A stretch of 64,000 nt of DNA, taken from Epibacterium ulvae (GTDB lineage: Bacteria; Pseudomonadota; Alphaproteobacteria; Rhodobacterales; Rhodobacteraceae). Location of the stretch: NCBI RefSeq assembly GCF_018678075.1, contig NZ_JAHHIR010000022.1, positions 62,001 through 126,000 of the forward strand. The letters run 5' to 3'. How positions within the stretch are numbered: position 1 is the stretch's first letter; every line of letters starts with the position of its first letter. The notes under the pieces are model-generated. The model saw only the letters and a program-made list of their open reading frames with translations. It was not told the origin of the DNA and did not search any database. Below are positions 18,360 to 27,728 of this stretch, one piece after another. The translations under genes and the position numbers were made by a program.

Positions 18360-21161
18360 TCAGTGGGCTTCGGCCCAGTTCCGCCCTTGGCCCGCTTCCA
18401 CAACCAGTTTCACGTTTAGATGCACCGCCGGATCTGCTGCCGTCTCCATCACCTTTTTTGCCACCGAGATGGTTTCCTCGACGGCGGCCTCGGGCACTTC
18501 GAACAACAATTCATCGTGCACCTGCAACAGCATCCGCGCAGGCAGATGGGAGATGGCTTCTGGCATACGCACCATGGCGCGGCGGATCACATCGGCGGCC
18601 GTGCCTTGGATCGGCGCGTTGATCGCGGCGCGTTTGGCAAAGCCCGCCTTTGGCCCTTTGGCGGCAATCTCGGGCGTGTGGATCTTGCGGCCAAACAGGG
18701 TCTGCACATAGCCGTGCTCCTTGGCAAACTCCACCGTGCTGTCCATATAGGCGCGAATACCGGGGAACCGTTCAAAGTAGCGATCGATAAAACCCTGCGC
18801 CTCTTTGCGCGGGATGCGCAGATTGCGCGCCAGACCAAAGCCGGAAATGCCGTAAATCACACCAAAGTTGATCGCCTTGGCCTGTCGGCGAATGTCTGGC
18901 GTCATCTCATCCAGCGGCACGTCAAACATCTCGCTTGCGGTCATGGCGTGAATGTCTTGCCCCGCATCAAAGGCCGCCTTCAGCGCATCAATCCCCGCCA
19001 CATGCGCCAGAATGCGCAATTCGATCTGGGAATAGTCAAGCGACAACAGTACATTTCCGGGTTCCGCCACAAAGGCCTCGCGGATGCGGCGTCCTTCTTC
19101 GCTGCGCACGGGGATGTTTTGCAGGTTCGGATCGCTGGACGCCATCCGGCCGGTGTTGGCCCCGGTCTGCAAATAAGAGGTATGCACCCGGCCGGTATCG
19201 GAATTGATATGATCCTGCAGCGCGTCCGTATAGGTCGACTTCAGCTTGGACAGCTGCCGCCAATCCAGCACCCGACCGGGCATGTCGTGTTCGGTTGCCA
19301 GATCTTCCAGAATATCCGCGCCGGTGGAATATTTACCGTTCTTGCCGCGTTTGCCACCCGGCAGCGCCATCTTGTCAAACAGGATCTCGCCCAGCTGCGC
19401 CGGGGAGCCCACATTAAACGTCTCCCCCGCCAGCTCGTGAATTTCCGCCTCAAGCCCGGCCATCTTTTGGGCAAAAGAATTGGACATCCGGCTCAAGGTT
19501 TCGCGGTCGACCTTGATACCGTGCATCTCCATCTGCGCCAGCACCGGGATCAGCGGGCGTTCCAGCGTTTCATAGACTGTTGTGACCTGACGCTGGTGCA
19601 GTTTTGGTTTGAACTGCTGCCACAATCGCAGGGTGATATCAGCGTCTTCGGCGGCATAGGCCGTGGCCTCATCAATCGCAACCTTGTCAAATGTGATCGC
19701 GGATTTGCCCACGCCCAACAGGGGTTTGATCGGGATTGGCGTATGGTCCAAGTAACGTTCAGACAAAGTATCCATGCCGTGCCCGTGCTCACCACCATGC
19801 AGCGCATAGGACATCAGCATGGTGTCATCCACAGGTCCGACCGCGACGCCGTAGCGAGTAAAAATCTTGGCGTCATACTTCATGTTCTGGCCGATTTTCA
19901 GGATCGCCGGATCCTCGAGCACAAGTTTCAGCAACGCCAGTGCGTCCTCCAGTGGCATCTGCCCGTCGGCCAGACCTTCGCCGCCAAACAGATCATCGCC
20001 GCCGGTCTTGTGGGTTAGCGGGATGTAGCAGGCGCTGCCGGCCTCAACACACAGCGATATGCCCACCAGATCCACGACCATCTCATCCAGGCCGGTGGTT
20101 TCGGTGTCCACAGCAACCCAGCCGCGCGTATAGATCTGGTCGATCCATTTTTGCAGCGCCGCGCCGTCACGCACGCATTCGTATTTTTCAGCGTCAAACG
20201 GCACAGCCTCTGGCGCTGCGGCGGCGGCTTCTGGGGCCGCGACGCTTGCAATCACCGGAGCTTCCAGACCCAGCTGGTTTGCCATCCGTTTTGTCAGGGT
20301 GGTGAATTCCATTTCGGCCAGGAATTGCAACAGCACCTCCGGTTCCGGATCTTTCACCTCAAGATCGGCGATGGTGAAATCCAGATCCATGTCGCAATCC
20401 AGCTGCACCAGCTTCTTGGACATTTCAATCTGGTCGCGTTTTTCGATCAAAGTCTGGCGGCGTTTGGGTTGCTTGATCTCTTCGGCGCGATCCAACAGCT
20501 CTTCGAGCGAACCGAAGTCATTGATCAACAGCGCCGCCGTCTTGATCCCAATCCCGGGCGCGCCGGGGACGTTATCCACGCTATCGCCAGCCAGCGCCTG
20601 CACATCAACAACACGCTCGGGGCCGACGCCGAATTTTTCGTGCACGCCGTCGCGGTCGATGCGTTTGTTTTTCATCGCATCCAGCATCTCAACCCCGTCG
20701 CCGACCAGCTGCATCAGGTCTTTGTCCGAGCTGATGATGGTACAACGCCCACCGGCGTCACGGGCCTGACAGGCGAGCGTGGCGATAATATCGTCGGCCT
20801 CGAACCCTTCGACTTCCTTGCAGGCGATGTTGAAGGCGCGGGTGGCATCGCGGGTCAGCGGGAACTGCGGGCGCAGATCTTCGGGCGCCGGCGGGCGGTT
20901 GGCCTTGTAGAGATCATACATCTCGTTACGGAATGTCTTGCCGGAGTGGTCAAAGATCACAGCTACGTGCGTAGGGGCGTCTGGGCCCGTGTTACTCTCG
21001 ACATAGCGCTGCAGCATATTGCAGAATCCAGAAACCGCACCAATCGGCAGCCCATCAGATTTCCGCGTCAAGGGGGGGAGCGCATGATAAGCCCTGAAAA
21101 TGAATGCAGAACCGTCGATAAGATGCAGATGACAGCCCTTGCCGAATTCAGTATTGCTCAT
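18360..21161 (-). CDS. polA: DNA polymerase I
   Basis: A 933-residue polymerase for Okazaki fragment maturation and repair, with all three domains. The 5'-nuclease is at the N-terminus (LIDGSAFIFRAYHALPP, GDSVDNVPG helix-hairpin motif). The 3'-5' exonuclease is in the middle with its acidic residues intact (VAVDTETTGLDE, AYAAEDADITLRLW). The polymerase carries motifs A (LLSLDYSQIELRILAH), B (RRQAKAINFGVIYGIS) and C (LLQVHDELLFE). ATG 21161 has GGAG nine bases upstream and gives the normal N-terminus; the longer open frame to 21290 runs into the divergent gene. Only 37 bases separate the two divergent starts. Confidence 0.97.
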   Translation of the reverse strand: MSNTEFGKGCHLHLIDGSAFIFRAYHALPPLTRKSDGLPIGAVSGFCNMLQRYVESNTGPDAPTHVAVIFDHSGKTFRNEMYDLYKANRPPAPEDLRPQFPLTRDATRAFNIACKEVEGFEADDIIATLACQARDAGGRCTIISSDKDLMQLVGDGVEMLDAMKNKRIDRDGVHEKFGVGPERVVDVQALAGDSVDNVPGAPGIGIKTAALLINDFGSLEELLDRAEEIKQPKRRQTLIEKRDQIEMSKKLVQLDCDMDLDFTIADLEVKDPEPEVLLQFLAEMEFTTLTKRMANQLGLEAPVIASVAAPEAAAAAPEAVPFDAEKYECVRDGAALQKWIDQIYTRGWVAVDTETTGLDEMVVDLVGISLCVEAGSACYIPLTHKTGGDDLFGGEGLADGQMPLEDALALLKLVLEDPAILKIGQNMKYDAKIFTRYGVAVGPVDDTMLMSYALHGGEHGHGMDTLSERYLDHTPIPIKPLLGVGKSAITFDKVAIDEATAYAAEDADITLRLWQQFKPKLHQRQVTTVYETLERPLIPVLAQMEMHGIKVDRETLSRMSNSFAQKMAGLEAEIHELAGETFNVGSPAQLGEILFDKMALPGGKRGKNGKYSTGADILEDLATEHDMPGRVLDWRQLSKLKSTYTDALQDHINSDTGRVHTSYLQTGANTGRMASSDPNLQNIPVRSEEGRRIREAFVAEPGNVLLSLDYSQIELRILAHVAGIDALKAAFDAGQDIHAMTASEMFDVPLDEMTPDIRRQAKAINFGVIYGISGFGLARNLRIPRKEAQGFIDRYFERFPGIRAYMDSTVEFAKEHGYVQTLFGRKIHTPEIAAKGPKAGFAKRAAINAPIQGTAADVIRRAMVRMPEAISHLPARMLLQVHDELLFEVPEAAVEETISVAKKVMETAADPAVHLNVKLVVEAGQGRNWAEAH

Positions 21162-21198
21162 GACATTCTTCTCCAAGCTTCGTTGAGTGTTTACTGAC

Positions 21199-21753
21199 AT
21201 GTTCCGCTTTGTTCTTCCAGTCGCTCTTTTGCTCCTGACCGTTTCTATGGGCACTGCCGCCCGCACAGAGGCATCGACGACCTCTGCCATTCAGGGCCAA
21301 ACCACCCCGTCCGACCTGCAAGCCGCGCAACCCCCATGCCCGCGTTCAAAGGGTGAAAAGCGGGCCTGCATGCGGGTTTTGGCCTGTATCGGCGACAAAG
21401 GCGTGTTTTTTGACGGGCAGGCTCGCGGCGATGGGGTTGGCATCATTCTGGGTCACACCAGCGAAGGCGTGCAATGTTCCGGCCATTGGAGCGATGTTGA
21501 CGGAACAGACATCCGTGGCGAGGGACGCGCGCGTCTCAAATGCACCGACGGGTCCCGGTTTCATCTGGTCTACGACGGGCGCGACACCCGCGACGGAACG
21601 CAAATCGGCGTCGGCAAAGACAGCCAAGGCCGCATGATTCGTGCCTGGACCGGCGACGATGTCGTGCATTTTTTCGAAGATAAGGACCACAAATCCACGT
21701 TGAAATGTGGCGATCGGATGGTGCCGTTAGGCGAGACGGCGTCAATCGATTGA
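21199..21753 (+). CDS. secreted protein of unknown function
   Basis: A 184-residue protein with a clear signal peptide (MFRFVLPVALLLLTVSMGTAA), then a low-complexity Thr/Ser/Pro/Gln linker and a domain with five cysteines (CPRSKGEKRACMRVLAC, VQCSGHW, LKCTDGSRF, LKCGDRM). These are probably disulphide-bonded in the periplasm or outside the cell. Glycine- and aspartate-rich repeats (GDGVGIILGHTSEG, YDGRDTRDGTQIGVG) suggest a small beta-sheet fold. I do not recognise the family. GTG 21187 is an alternative start. Because polA starts 37 bases away on the other strand, the promoters must overlap. Confidence 0.75.
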   Translation: MFRFVLPVALLLLTVSMGTAARTEASTTSAIQGQTTPSDLQAAQPPCPRSKGEKRACMRVLACIGDKGVFFDGQARGDGVGIILGHTSEGVQCSGHWSDVDGTDIRGEGRARLKCTDGSRFHLVYDGRDTRDGTQIGVGKDSQGRMIRAWTGDDVVHFFEDKDHKSTLKCGDRMVPLGETASID

Positions 21754-21859
21754 TTTCTGTGCGGTCTGCAAACTGGCCTGATGCGTTTTCTTGTAACAAC
21801 CGGCGCGAACAAGGCCCGGTTCAATTGAACATCCAGCTCACAATAACACGCCCAAAACA

Positions 21860-21888
21860 AAACGCGCCCACATCGCTGGGGCGCGTTT
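21860..21888. terminator. bidirectional Rho-independent terminator
   Basis: A 10-bp stem (AAACGCGCCC 21860-21869 / GGGCGCGTTT 21879-21888) with a 9-base loop lies between two convergent genes. On the minus strand it is followed by TTTTGTTTTG, a good intrinsic terminator for the zinc-finger gene. On the plus strand the stem ends in TTT only, so it is weaker there. Confidence 0.75.
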
Positions 21889-21909
21889 CAAACGGTTAAA
21901 CGGTAGGTT

Positions 21910-22092
21910 TTACGCCGCTTTGTCTGCGTGATCCTTGTGGATGTATTTGCAGTCGCAATAAGGGCATTCCACAAATCCCGCGTCCGTGGGGATTTGCAGG
22001 TAGACGCGCGGATGGCCTAATGCGCCTTCGCTGCCGTCGCATGAGATGCGGTAGCTATCTACGATCTTGGTTTCAGGCGCTTCGATGCTCAT
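21910..22092 (-). CDS. zinc-finger domain protein (zf-CHCC, NDUFS6-like)
   Basis: A 60-residue protein with the CHCC zinc-finger pattern: SCDG, LGHPRVYLQI with the ligand histidine, and VECPYCDCKYIHK with paired cysteines. This is the bacterial relative of the mitochondrial complex I accessory subunit NDUFS6 and is widespread in alphaproteobacteria as a free-standing gene. ATG 22092 is the only sensible start. It is monocistronic, with a terminator just downstream. Confidence 0.9.
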   Translation of the reverse strand: MSIEAPETKIVDSYRISCDGSEGALGHPRVYLQIPTDAGFVECPYCDCKYIHKDHADKAA

Positions 22093-22163
22093 CGCTGGCG
22101 GTCCTCTTGATTTTCATATACGCGCATTTATGAGCCAAGGCAAAACCGGGGGCAAGGGCTGGG

Positions 22164-23096
22164 ATGAGCGAAGATGCAATCCGTCTGGAAGCAGTGCGGA
22201 AAACCTACAACGGGCGCAAAGGTCAGCCCGAGAAACACGCGTTACAGGGCATCGATCTGTCCATTCCGCGCGGGTCGGTCTTTGGTCTGTTGGGGCCCAA
22301 CGGTGCCGGGAAATCCACCTTGATCAATATCTTGGCCGGACTGGTTCTGAAAACCAGCGGCAAAGTGTCGATCTGGGGTTTTGATCAGGACGCAAGCCCG
22401 CGCCAGTCTCGTGCCGCCATTGGCGTCATGCCCCAAGAGCTGAACCTCGATCCCTTCTTCACCCCACGCGGCGCATTGGAAGTGCAGGCAGGCCTGTATG
22501 GCGTGCCCAAATCCGACCGCCGCAGTGATGAGATTCTGCGGATGATCGGCCTGGAAGACAAAGCCGAAGCCTATGCCCGGACCCTCTCTGGCGGTATGCG
22601 GCGGCGTCTGCTGTTGGGCAAGGCGCTGGTGCATCGGCCCAATATTTTGGTGTTGGATGAACCCACGGCCGGCGTCGATATCGAACTGCGCCAGATGCTG
22701 TGGGACAATATTCGCAAGCTGAATGCGCAAGGCATGACCATCATCCTCACCACACATTACTTGGAAGAGGCCGAGGAAATGTGCGACGAGATTGCGATCA
22801 TCAATCAGGGATCGGTTGTGGCACGCGACACCACCAGCAATCTGCTTGGCCGTCTGGATGGGCGCGCGATGGTGGTTCACCCTGCCACTCCGGTCACCAC
22901 CTTACCCCAAGGCGACGGGATCGAGGCTGAGTTGCGCGGTGACGGCGCCGTTGTCCTGCGCTACCGCAGCCAGGCCACCACCGCCGAAGCCGTCCTGGAA
23001 GCGGTGCGGGCCGCCGGTATTTCGATCCGCGACGTCAAAACCGAAGAAGCAGATCTTGAGGATGTCTTCCTCTCTCTGACCTCCTCGGCGGCTTAG
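22164..23096 (+). CDS. ABC-2 type transporter ATP-binding protein
   Basis: A 310-residue ABC ATPase: Walker A GPNGAGKST, Q-loop VMPQELNLDP, signature LSGGMRRRLLLGKAL, Walker B ILVLDEPTAGVD and H-loop ILTTHYLEE. The C-terminal extension (VKTEEADLEDVFLSLT) is characteristic of ATPases paired with ABC-2 type permeases (YadG/CcmA/DrrA-like). No permease gene is next to it; an unrelated FAD oxidase follows after a 228-base gap. The transported substrate is unknown. ATG 22164 has AAGGG five bases upstream. Confidence 0.88.
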   Translation: MSEDAIRLEAVRKTYNGRKGQPEKHALQGIDLSIPRGSVFGLLGPNGAGKSTLINILAGLVLKTSGKVSIWGFDQDASPRQSRAAIGVMPQELNLDPFFTPRGALEVQAGLYGVPKSDRRSDEILRMIGLEDKAEAYARTLSGGMRRRLLLGKALVHRPNILVLDEPTAGVDIELRQMLWDNIRKLNAQGMTIILTTHYLEEAEEMCDEIAIINQGSVVARDTTSNLLGRLDGRAMVVHPATPVTTLPQGDGIEAELRGDGAVVLRYRSQATTAEAVLEAVRAAGISIRDVKTEEADLEDVFLSLTSSAA

Positions 23097-23153
23097 GCGT
23101 TGCAGTAGCTGCGCACGCCGCGGTATTAATATTTTAGCATATTAAACAATAAG

Positions 23154-23176
23154 ATAGGTTTCTCTGCGAAACCTAT
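23154..23176. promoter_or_regulatory. 9-bp perfect inverted repeat in an AT-rich gap
   Basis: ATAGGTTTC (23154-23162) and GAAACCTAT (23168-23176) flank a 5-base loop in the unusually AT-rich gap between the ABC gene and the FAD oxidase gene. It could be the 3' hairpin of the ABC transcript, though no T-run follows, or an operator for the oxidase. No other gene is visible in this gap. Confidence 0.35.
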
Positions 23177-23324
23177 GTGGGCCGTCCTGTGGTGCGAAAT
23201 TGAGCATTTTGGCGGCCTGCACTCTGGACCGTGGTGCAAAAACGTCCTGATATTCAGAAAACGTATTTCCAGTGCTGTCACACTGTGCCTAACTGGCCGG
23301 TGACGATATTTGGATCGCTTCACT

Positions 23325-24599
23325 ATGGCTTTTGAACACACTGAAAACCTCTGGCGGTCGACGCGCAGCGAAACCTGCGACAGTGCACAGTTGACGGGTG
23401 AGGTGGCGGCAGATCTGGTGATCATCGGCGGCGGCTTTACCGGATGCGCCGCCGCACTCGAGGCCGCAGGCCAGGACGCATCCGTGGTGCTGCTTGAGGC
23501 GCAGACGATCGGCCACGGTGGGTCGGGTCGCAATGTCGGTCTGGTCAACGCAGGTCTCTGGTTGCCCCCGGACGCGGTGATCGCCGCGCTTGGCGACGGT
23601 CCGGGCCGCCACCTGATCGAGGTTCTGTCTGAGGCCCCATCGCAGGTGTTCGACCTGATCGCGCGCCACGATATCTCATGCGAGGCCACCCGGAACGGCA
23701 CTCTACATCTGGCGCACGCGGCCTCCGGTCTGCGCGACCTGCAAAATCGACACCGCCAAGGCAATCAATTCGGCGCACCTCTCCAGCTGTTGGACACGGC
23801 AGAGACCGCGCGCCGGACCGGATCCGACATTTATCACGGCGCGCTGTTTGATCCGCGCGCAGGAACGGTTCAGCCCTTGTCCTATTGCACCGGACTGGCA
23901 CGCGCCGCGCAACAGGCCGGCGCGCAGATTTACACCGGATCAGCGGTCACCCGGCTTTCGCGGGATAGCGGTCAATGGCGGGTTCAAACCGCCCAAGGTA
24001 GTGTCGCGGCCAAAGCGGTCCTGCTGGCGACAAATGCCTATTTCGACGGGTTCAACAGCCCCTACGCACCCGCCTTTGTACCCGTCTCCTACAGCCAATT
24101 CGCCACCCACCCTCTGCCGCTTGCGCAGCGTGAACGGATTTTGACAGGCGGCGAAGGATGTTGGGACACCGCCCTTGTCATGTCGTCCCTCCGGCTGGAT
24201 CAATCTGGCCGCCTGATCGTCGGCGGTATCGGCAATGCCAGGGGCCCGACGGGCTCTGTTCACAAGCAATGGGCCACACGAAAACTGGCGCAGATCTTTC
24301 CGGACCTGGCGAATCTGTCGTTTGAACATCGCTGGCGTGGTCAGATCGCGATGACCGGAGACCATATCCCCAAGATCGTAGAATTCGGCCCGGATGCCTT
24401 TGCGGTGTTTGGCTATTCGGGACGCGGCATTGGGCCGGGTACGGTCTTTGGAACTTGTGCGGCCAAGGCATTGCTTGCAGGCGATAAAGCCGCCTTGCCC
24501 ATCGCCGCGCAACAGGACCATTGTGAAGCTTTCACAGGGCTACGTGGCGCCTATTACGAGGCCGGATCGACGTTGGCGCATCTGGTTTCTGCGCGGTAA
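23325..24599 (+). CDS. FAD-dependent oxidoreductase, gamma-glutamylputrescine oxidase-like (DAO family)
   Basis: A 424-residue flavoenzyme. The dinucleotide-binding motif is ADLVIIGGGFTGCAAALEAA, then LLEAQTIGHGGSGRNVGLVNAG, which is typical of the glycine/D-amino-acid oxidase (DAO) family and especially of PuuB-like amine oxidases. C-terminal FGYSGRGIGPGTVFG completes the FAD site. It probably oxidises an amine or amino acid; the exact substrate is not readable. ATG 23325 is chosen over the TTG at 23310. It lies directly before dnaE2 (59-base gap) but has no functional link to it. Confidence 0.87.
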   Translation: MAFEHTENLWRSTRSETCDSAQLTGEVAADLVIIGGGFTGCAAALEAAGQDASVVLLEAQTIGHGGSGRNVGLVNAGLWLPPDAVIAALGDGPGRHLIEVLSEAPSQVFDLIARHDISCEATRNGTLHLAHAASGLRDLQNRHRQGNQFGAPLQLLDTAETARRTGSDIYHGALFDPRAGTVQPLSYCTGLARAAQQAGAQIYTGSAVTRLSRDSGQWRVQTAQGSVAAKAVLLATNAYFDGFNSPYAPAFVPVSYSQFATHPLPLAQRERILTGGEGCWDTALVMSSLRLDQSGRLIVGGIGNARGPTGSVHKQWATRKLAQIFPDLANLSFEHRWRGQIAMTGDHIPKIVEFGPDAFAVFGYSGRGIGPGTVFGTCAAKALLAGDKAALPIAAQQDHCEAFTGLRGAYYEAGSTLAHLVSAR

Positions 24600-24629
24600 T
24601 TCCCCCGTTTCACAGCGGACTCGCAATGG

Positions 24630-24644
24630 GAACAAAAGGGGAAT
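24630..24644. promoter_or_regulatory. SOS (LexA) box-like site before dnaE2
   Basis: GAAC-AAAAGGG-GAAT matches the alphaproteobacterial LexA site GAAC-N7-GAAC with one mismatch in the second half. It sits 14 bases upstream of the dnaE2 ATG, where LexA would block transcription. A perfect version with a similar A-rich spacer is in front of imuB (51460-51474). Confidence 0.6.
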
Positions 24645-24658
24645 ATCATATCTCTGCC

Positions 24659-27586
24659 ATGCCCATGTTCGCCGAATTCGCCTGTCTGTCCAATTTCACC
24701 TTTCTCACCGGAGCCGCGCATCCGGAGGAGTATATCACCCGTGCGCTAACCATCGGCGTGGCGGCATTGGCGATTGCGGATGTGAACTCGGTCGCGGGGA
24801 TCGTGCGGGCCCATGCTGAAGCGGCGGATATTGCCCGCCGGGTGCGGGAACGTCAGGCCTGGGATCAAGCCAACACGCCGATTGGCCCGCCATGTCCGGC
24901 TGATCTGCCACGCAGCGGCAACAGTTTCCCGGTCTATGATGTGCCACGCTTGATCCCGGCGGCGCGGCTGGAGTTTGTGGACGCGCCGCCGGTCATTGCC
25001 CTGCCGCAGACCCGACATGGTTGGAGCAATCTGACCCGGCTTCTGTCTGCGGGGCGGCTGCGGGCGCAAAAAGGCAGCTGTACCCTCCACCTGGCGGATC
25101 TGATGGAGTTTGCACAAGATCTCCACCTGATCCTGGTGCCACAGGCGGAAGGCATGCCCGGCGGCGCGGGCGGGTGGGGGCCGCATATGGACGGGTTGAC
25201 GCGCCGCTTTGGTGGGCGGATGCATCTGATGATGGCGCCGCATTATGATGGGGCGGATCCGGCGCGGTTTGCTGCATTGACCGACATGGCGGCGCAATTG
25301 GGGCTGCCCACATTGGCCGGCGCTGCGCCGCGCATGCATCATGGGCGGCGGCGGCGGTTGGCGGATGTTTTATCGGCCATACGCCTGGGGCGCCGGGTGG
25401 ACAAGCTGGGCCGTGCCGCGTTGGCCAATGGCGAACAGCGCCTGCGGTCTGCGGCTGAAATGCTACGTCTGTTCAAAGGGTTCGAGGATGCGGTCCATCG
25501 CACCGCGGATCTGGCCGCTGCGCTGAATTTTTCCCTCAATGAGCTGCGCTATGATTATCCAAGCGAGGCCGAGGGCGAGACCCCGACCGAGCGGTTGCGC
25601 CGTCTTGCCGAAGAAGGCCTGCGCTGGCGTTACCCGGCAGGGGCCACGAAAAAGGTGCGCGCCATGTTGGAACATGAACTCGCCCTGATCAAAAAGCTGA
25701 ACTATGAGCCCTATTTCCTGACGGTGCGCGATATCGTCCATTTTGCCCGTTCCCGCGATATTCTGTGTCAGGGGCGGGGGTCTGCGGCCAATTCGGTGGT
25801 GTGTTTCTGTCTGGGCGTCACCTCGGTCAGTCCCGAGATGGGCACGATGGTGTTTGAACGTTTTGTCAGCGAGGCACGCGACGAACCCCCTGATATTGAT
25901 GTAGATTTTGAACATGAACGCCGTGAGGAAGTGATCCAGTGGATCTACCAACGCTATGGGCGCGAACGGGCGGGCCTGTGTGCGACGGTGATCCATTATC
26001 GCGGCAAACGCGCCATCCGCGAAGTGGGGCGCGCGATGGGGTTGAGCGAGGATACGATCGCGGCCATGTCATCCCAGCTCTGGGGGTTTTACGCCAGCTC
26101 TGCCGTGACTGAGGAGCGGTTGCGCGAAATCGGACTGGATCCCAATGACCGCCGTCTGCGCCAGACCCTGGCTCTGGTCGAGGAGCTGATCGGCTTTCCC
26201 CGCCACCTGTCCCAGCATGTGGGCGGTTTTATCATCACACAAGGCAGGCTGGACGAACTGGTGCCGCTTGAAAACGCCACGATGGAGGGGCGCACGGTCA
26301 TCTGCTGGGATAAGGATGACATCGAAACCCTGGGCATCCTCAAGGTCGACGTGCTGTCGCTGGGCATGCTGACCTGCATCCGCAAGGCCTTTGATTTGAT
26401 GCGACAGCATCACCAGCTGGATTATACGTTGGCGACGCTGCCGCCCGAGGATCCGGCGGTTTATGATATGTTGTGCAAGGCCGACAGTATTGGCGTGTTT
26501 CAGGTGGAGAGCCGGGCGCAGATGAATTTTCTGCCCCGGATGCGCCCGCGCCATTTCTATGATCTGGTGATTGAGGTGGCGATTATCCGGCCCGGCCCGA
26601 TCCAGGGCGATATGGTCCACCCCTATATTCGCCGTCGCAACGGTGAGGAGCCGGTTGATTTCCCGTCCGATGCCCTGGGTGAGGTTCTGGGCAAGACGCT
26701 GGGCGTGCCTCTGTTTCAGGAACAGGCGATGCAGATTGCCATGGTGGGCGCGGGCTTTACGCCGGAACAGGCGGACCGGCTGCGCCGCTCGCTTGCGACG
26801 TTCAAAAAACACGGCAATGTCAGTGAGTTCCGCAGTCTGTTCCTGCGGGGGATGGCGCAGAACGGTTATGATGCGGCGTTCTCGGAGCGGTGTTTTTCCC
26901 AGATCGAGGGGTTCGGCTCATATGGGTTTCCCGAAAGCCATGCGGCGAGTTTTGCGCTGCTGGTCTATGCCTCGGCCTGGATCAAATGCCACCACCCGGG
27001 CATTTTTGCCTGTGCGTTGTTGAATGCGCAGCCGATGGGGTTTTATGCGCCGGCCCAGATCGTTCGCGATGCCCGTGAACACGGGGTCGAGGTGCGGCCC
27101 ATCTGTGTGAACCAGTCTTATTGGGACAATGTGATGGAGCCGGACGGGCGCGGCGGGCTGGCGCTGCGTCTTGGATTTCGCCAGATCAAAGGCCTGTCGG
27201 ATGAAGATGCCAGCTGGCTGACGGCTGCGCGCGGCAATGGCTATCACGAGGTGGCGGATGTCTGGCGCAAGGCGGGGCTGTTGCCGCCGGTGATTGCACG
27301 GCTGGCCGAGGCGGATGCATTTGCCTCCTTGGGGATGACCCGGCGCGAGGCCCTGTGGGCGGCCAAGGCGATCACCGCCAAACGTCCTTTGCCGTTGTTT
27401 GAACGGGAGCTGGAGGGGGAGCTGATCCAGGAACCGGCCGCAGATCTGCCGCGTATGACATTGGGGGAGGAGGTGGTCGAGGATTACGTGGCCATGCGGC
27501 TGAGCCTCAAGGCGCATCCGGTGGCGTTGCTGCGTCCCCTGCTGACCCCGCCCCAGGGAGGGAGCTTGGATAAAAAAGACCCATGA
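24659..27586 (+). CDS. dnaE2: error-prone DNA polymerase DnaE2, C-terminally short
   Basis: A 975-residue C-family polymerase for translesion synthesis, normally acting with ImuA and ImuB. The PHP-like N-terminus (FAEFACLSNFTFLTGAAHPEE) and polymerase core are present, including the catalytic acids in PPDIDVDFEHERREEV and in ILKVDVLSLGML, and LCQGRGSAANSVVC. The protein stops after LKAHPVALLRPLLTPP plus a short unrelated tail (QGGSLDKKDP). Relatives continue from this point for roughly another hundred residues with an OB-fold-like region, which is not found in any frame before gpmI. ATG 24659 is chosen; ATG 24626 and 24665 are alternatives. It may be functional or decaying. Confidence 0.9.
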   Translation: MPMFAEFACLSNFTFLTGAAHPEEYITRALTIGVAALAIADVNSVAGIVRAHAEAADIARRVRERQAWDQANTPIGPPCPADLPRSGNSFPVYDVPRLIPAARLEFVDAPPVIALPQTRHGWSNLTRLLSAGRLRAQKGSCTLHLADLMEFAQDLHLILVPQAEGMPGGAGGWGPHMDGLTRRFGGRMHLMMAPHYDGADPARFAALTDMAAQLGLPTLAGAAPRMHHGRRRRLADVLSAIRLGRRVDKLGRAALANGEQRLRSAAEMLRLFKGFEDAVHRTADLAAALNFSLNELRYDYPSEAEGETPTERLRRLAEEGLRWRYPAGATKKVRAMLEHELALIKKLNYEPYFLTVRDIVHFARSRDILCQGRGSAANSVVCFCLGVTSVSPEMGTMVFERFVSEARDEPPDIDVDFEHERREEVIQWIYQRYGRERAGLCATVIHYRGKRAIREVGRAMGLSEDTIAAMSSQLWGFYASSAVTEERLREIGLDPNDRRLRQTLALVEELIGFPRHLSQHVGGFIITQGRLDELVPLENATMEGRTVICWDKDDIETLGILKVDVLSLGMLTCIRKAFDLMRQHHQLDYTLATLPPEDPAVYDMLCKADSIGVFQVESRAQMNFLPRMRPRHFYDLVIEVAIIRPGPIQGDMVHPYIRRRNGEEPVDFPSDALGEVLGKTLGVPLFQEQAMQIAMVGAGFTPEQADRLRRSLATFKKHGNVSEFRSLFLRGMAQNGYDAAFSERCFSQIEGFGSYGFPESHAASFALLVYASAWIKCHHPGIFACALLNAQPMGFYAPAQIVRDAREHGVEVRPICVNQSYWDNVMEPDGRGGLALRLGFRQIKGLSDEDASWLTAARGNGYHEVADVWRKAGLLPPVIARLAEADAFASLGMTRREALWAAKAITAKRPLPLFERELEGELIQEPAADLPRMTLGEEVVEDYVAMRLSLKAHPVALLRPLLTPPQGGSLDKKDP

Positions 27587-27728
27587 GGCCGCGCTATACG
27601 CAAAAGTTGAACGCAGGCATCGCTGTGCGGCCGCGAAGGTGGTTTGCCAAAGGCGTGCAAGTCTGTAGAAGGCATATGACCGAAGAAATAAGCCCTTTTT
27701 GGGGGCAAGGCAGCGCCGGAGCGAATTG

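Noticed and set aside
18420-20018. A 532-codon open frame on the plus strand opposite polA
   Set aside because: It is antisense to a complete polA with all motifs, has low-complexity composition and no recognisable domain. GC-rich genes produce such shadows.
21201-21214. GTTC-CGCTTT-GTTC as an SOS box near polA
   Set aside because: The spacer is six bases instead of seven and the site lies inside the start of the secreted protein gene, so it does not fit the LexA site.
21819-21830. GTTCAATTGAAC, a perfect 12-bp palindrome after the secreted-protein gene
   Set aside because: It lies between convergent genes, upstream of a clear terminator, with no promoter nearby. A short palindrome in this position may be chance.
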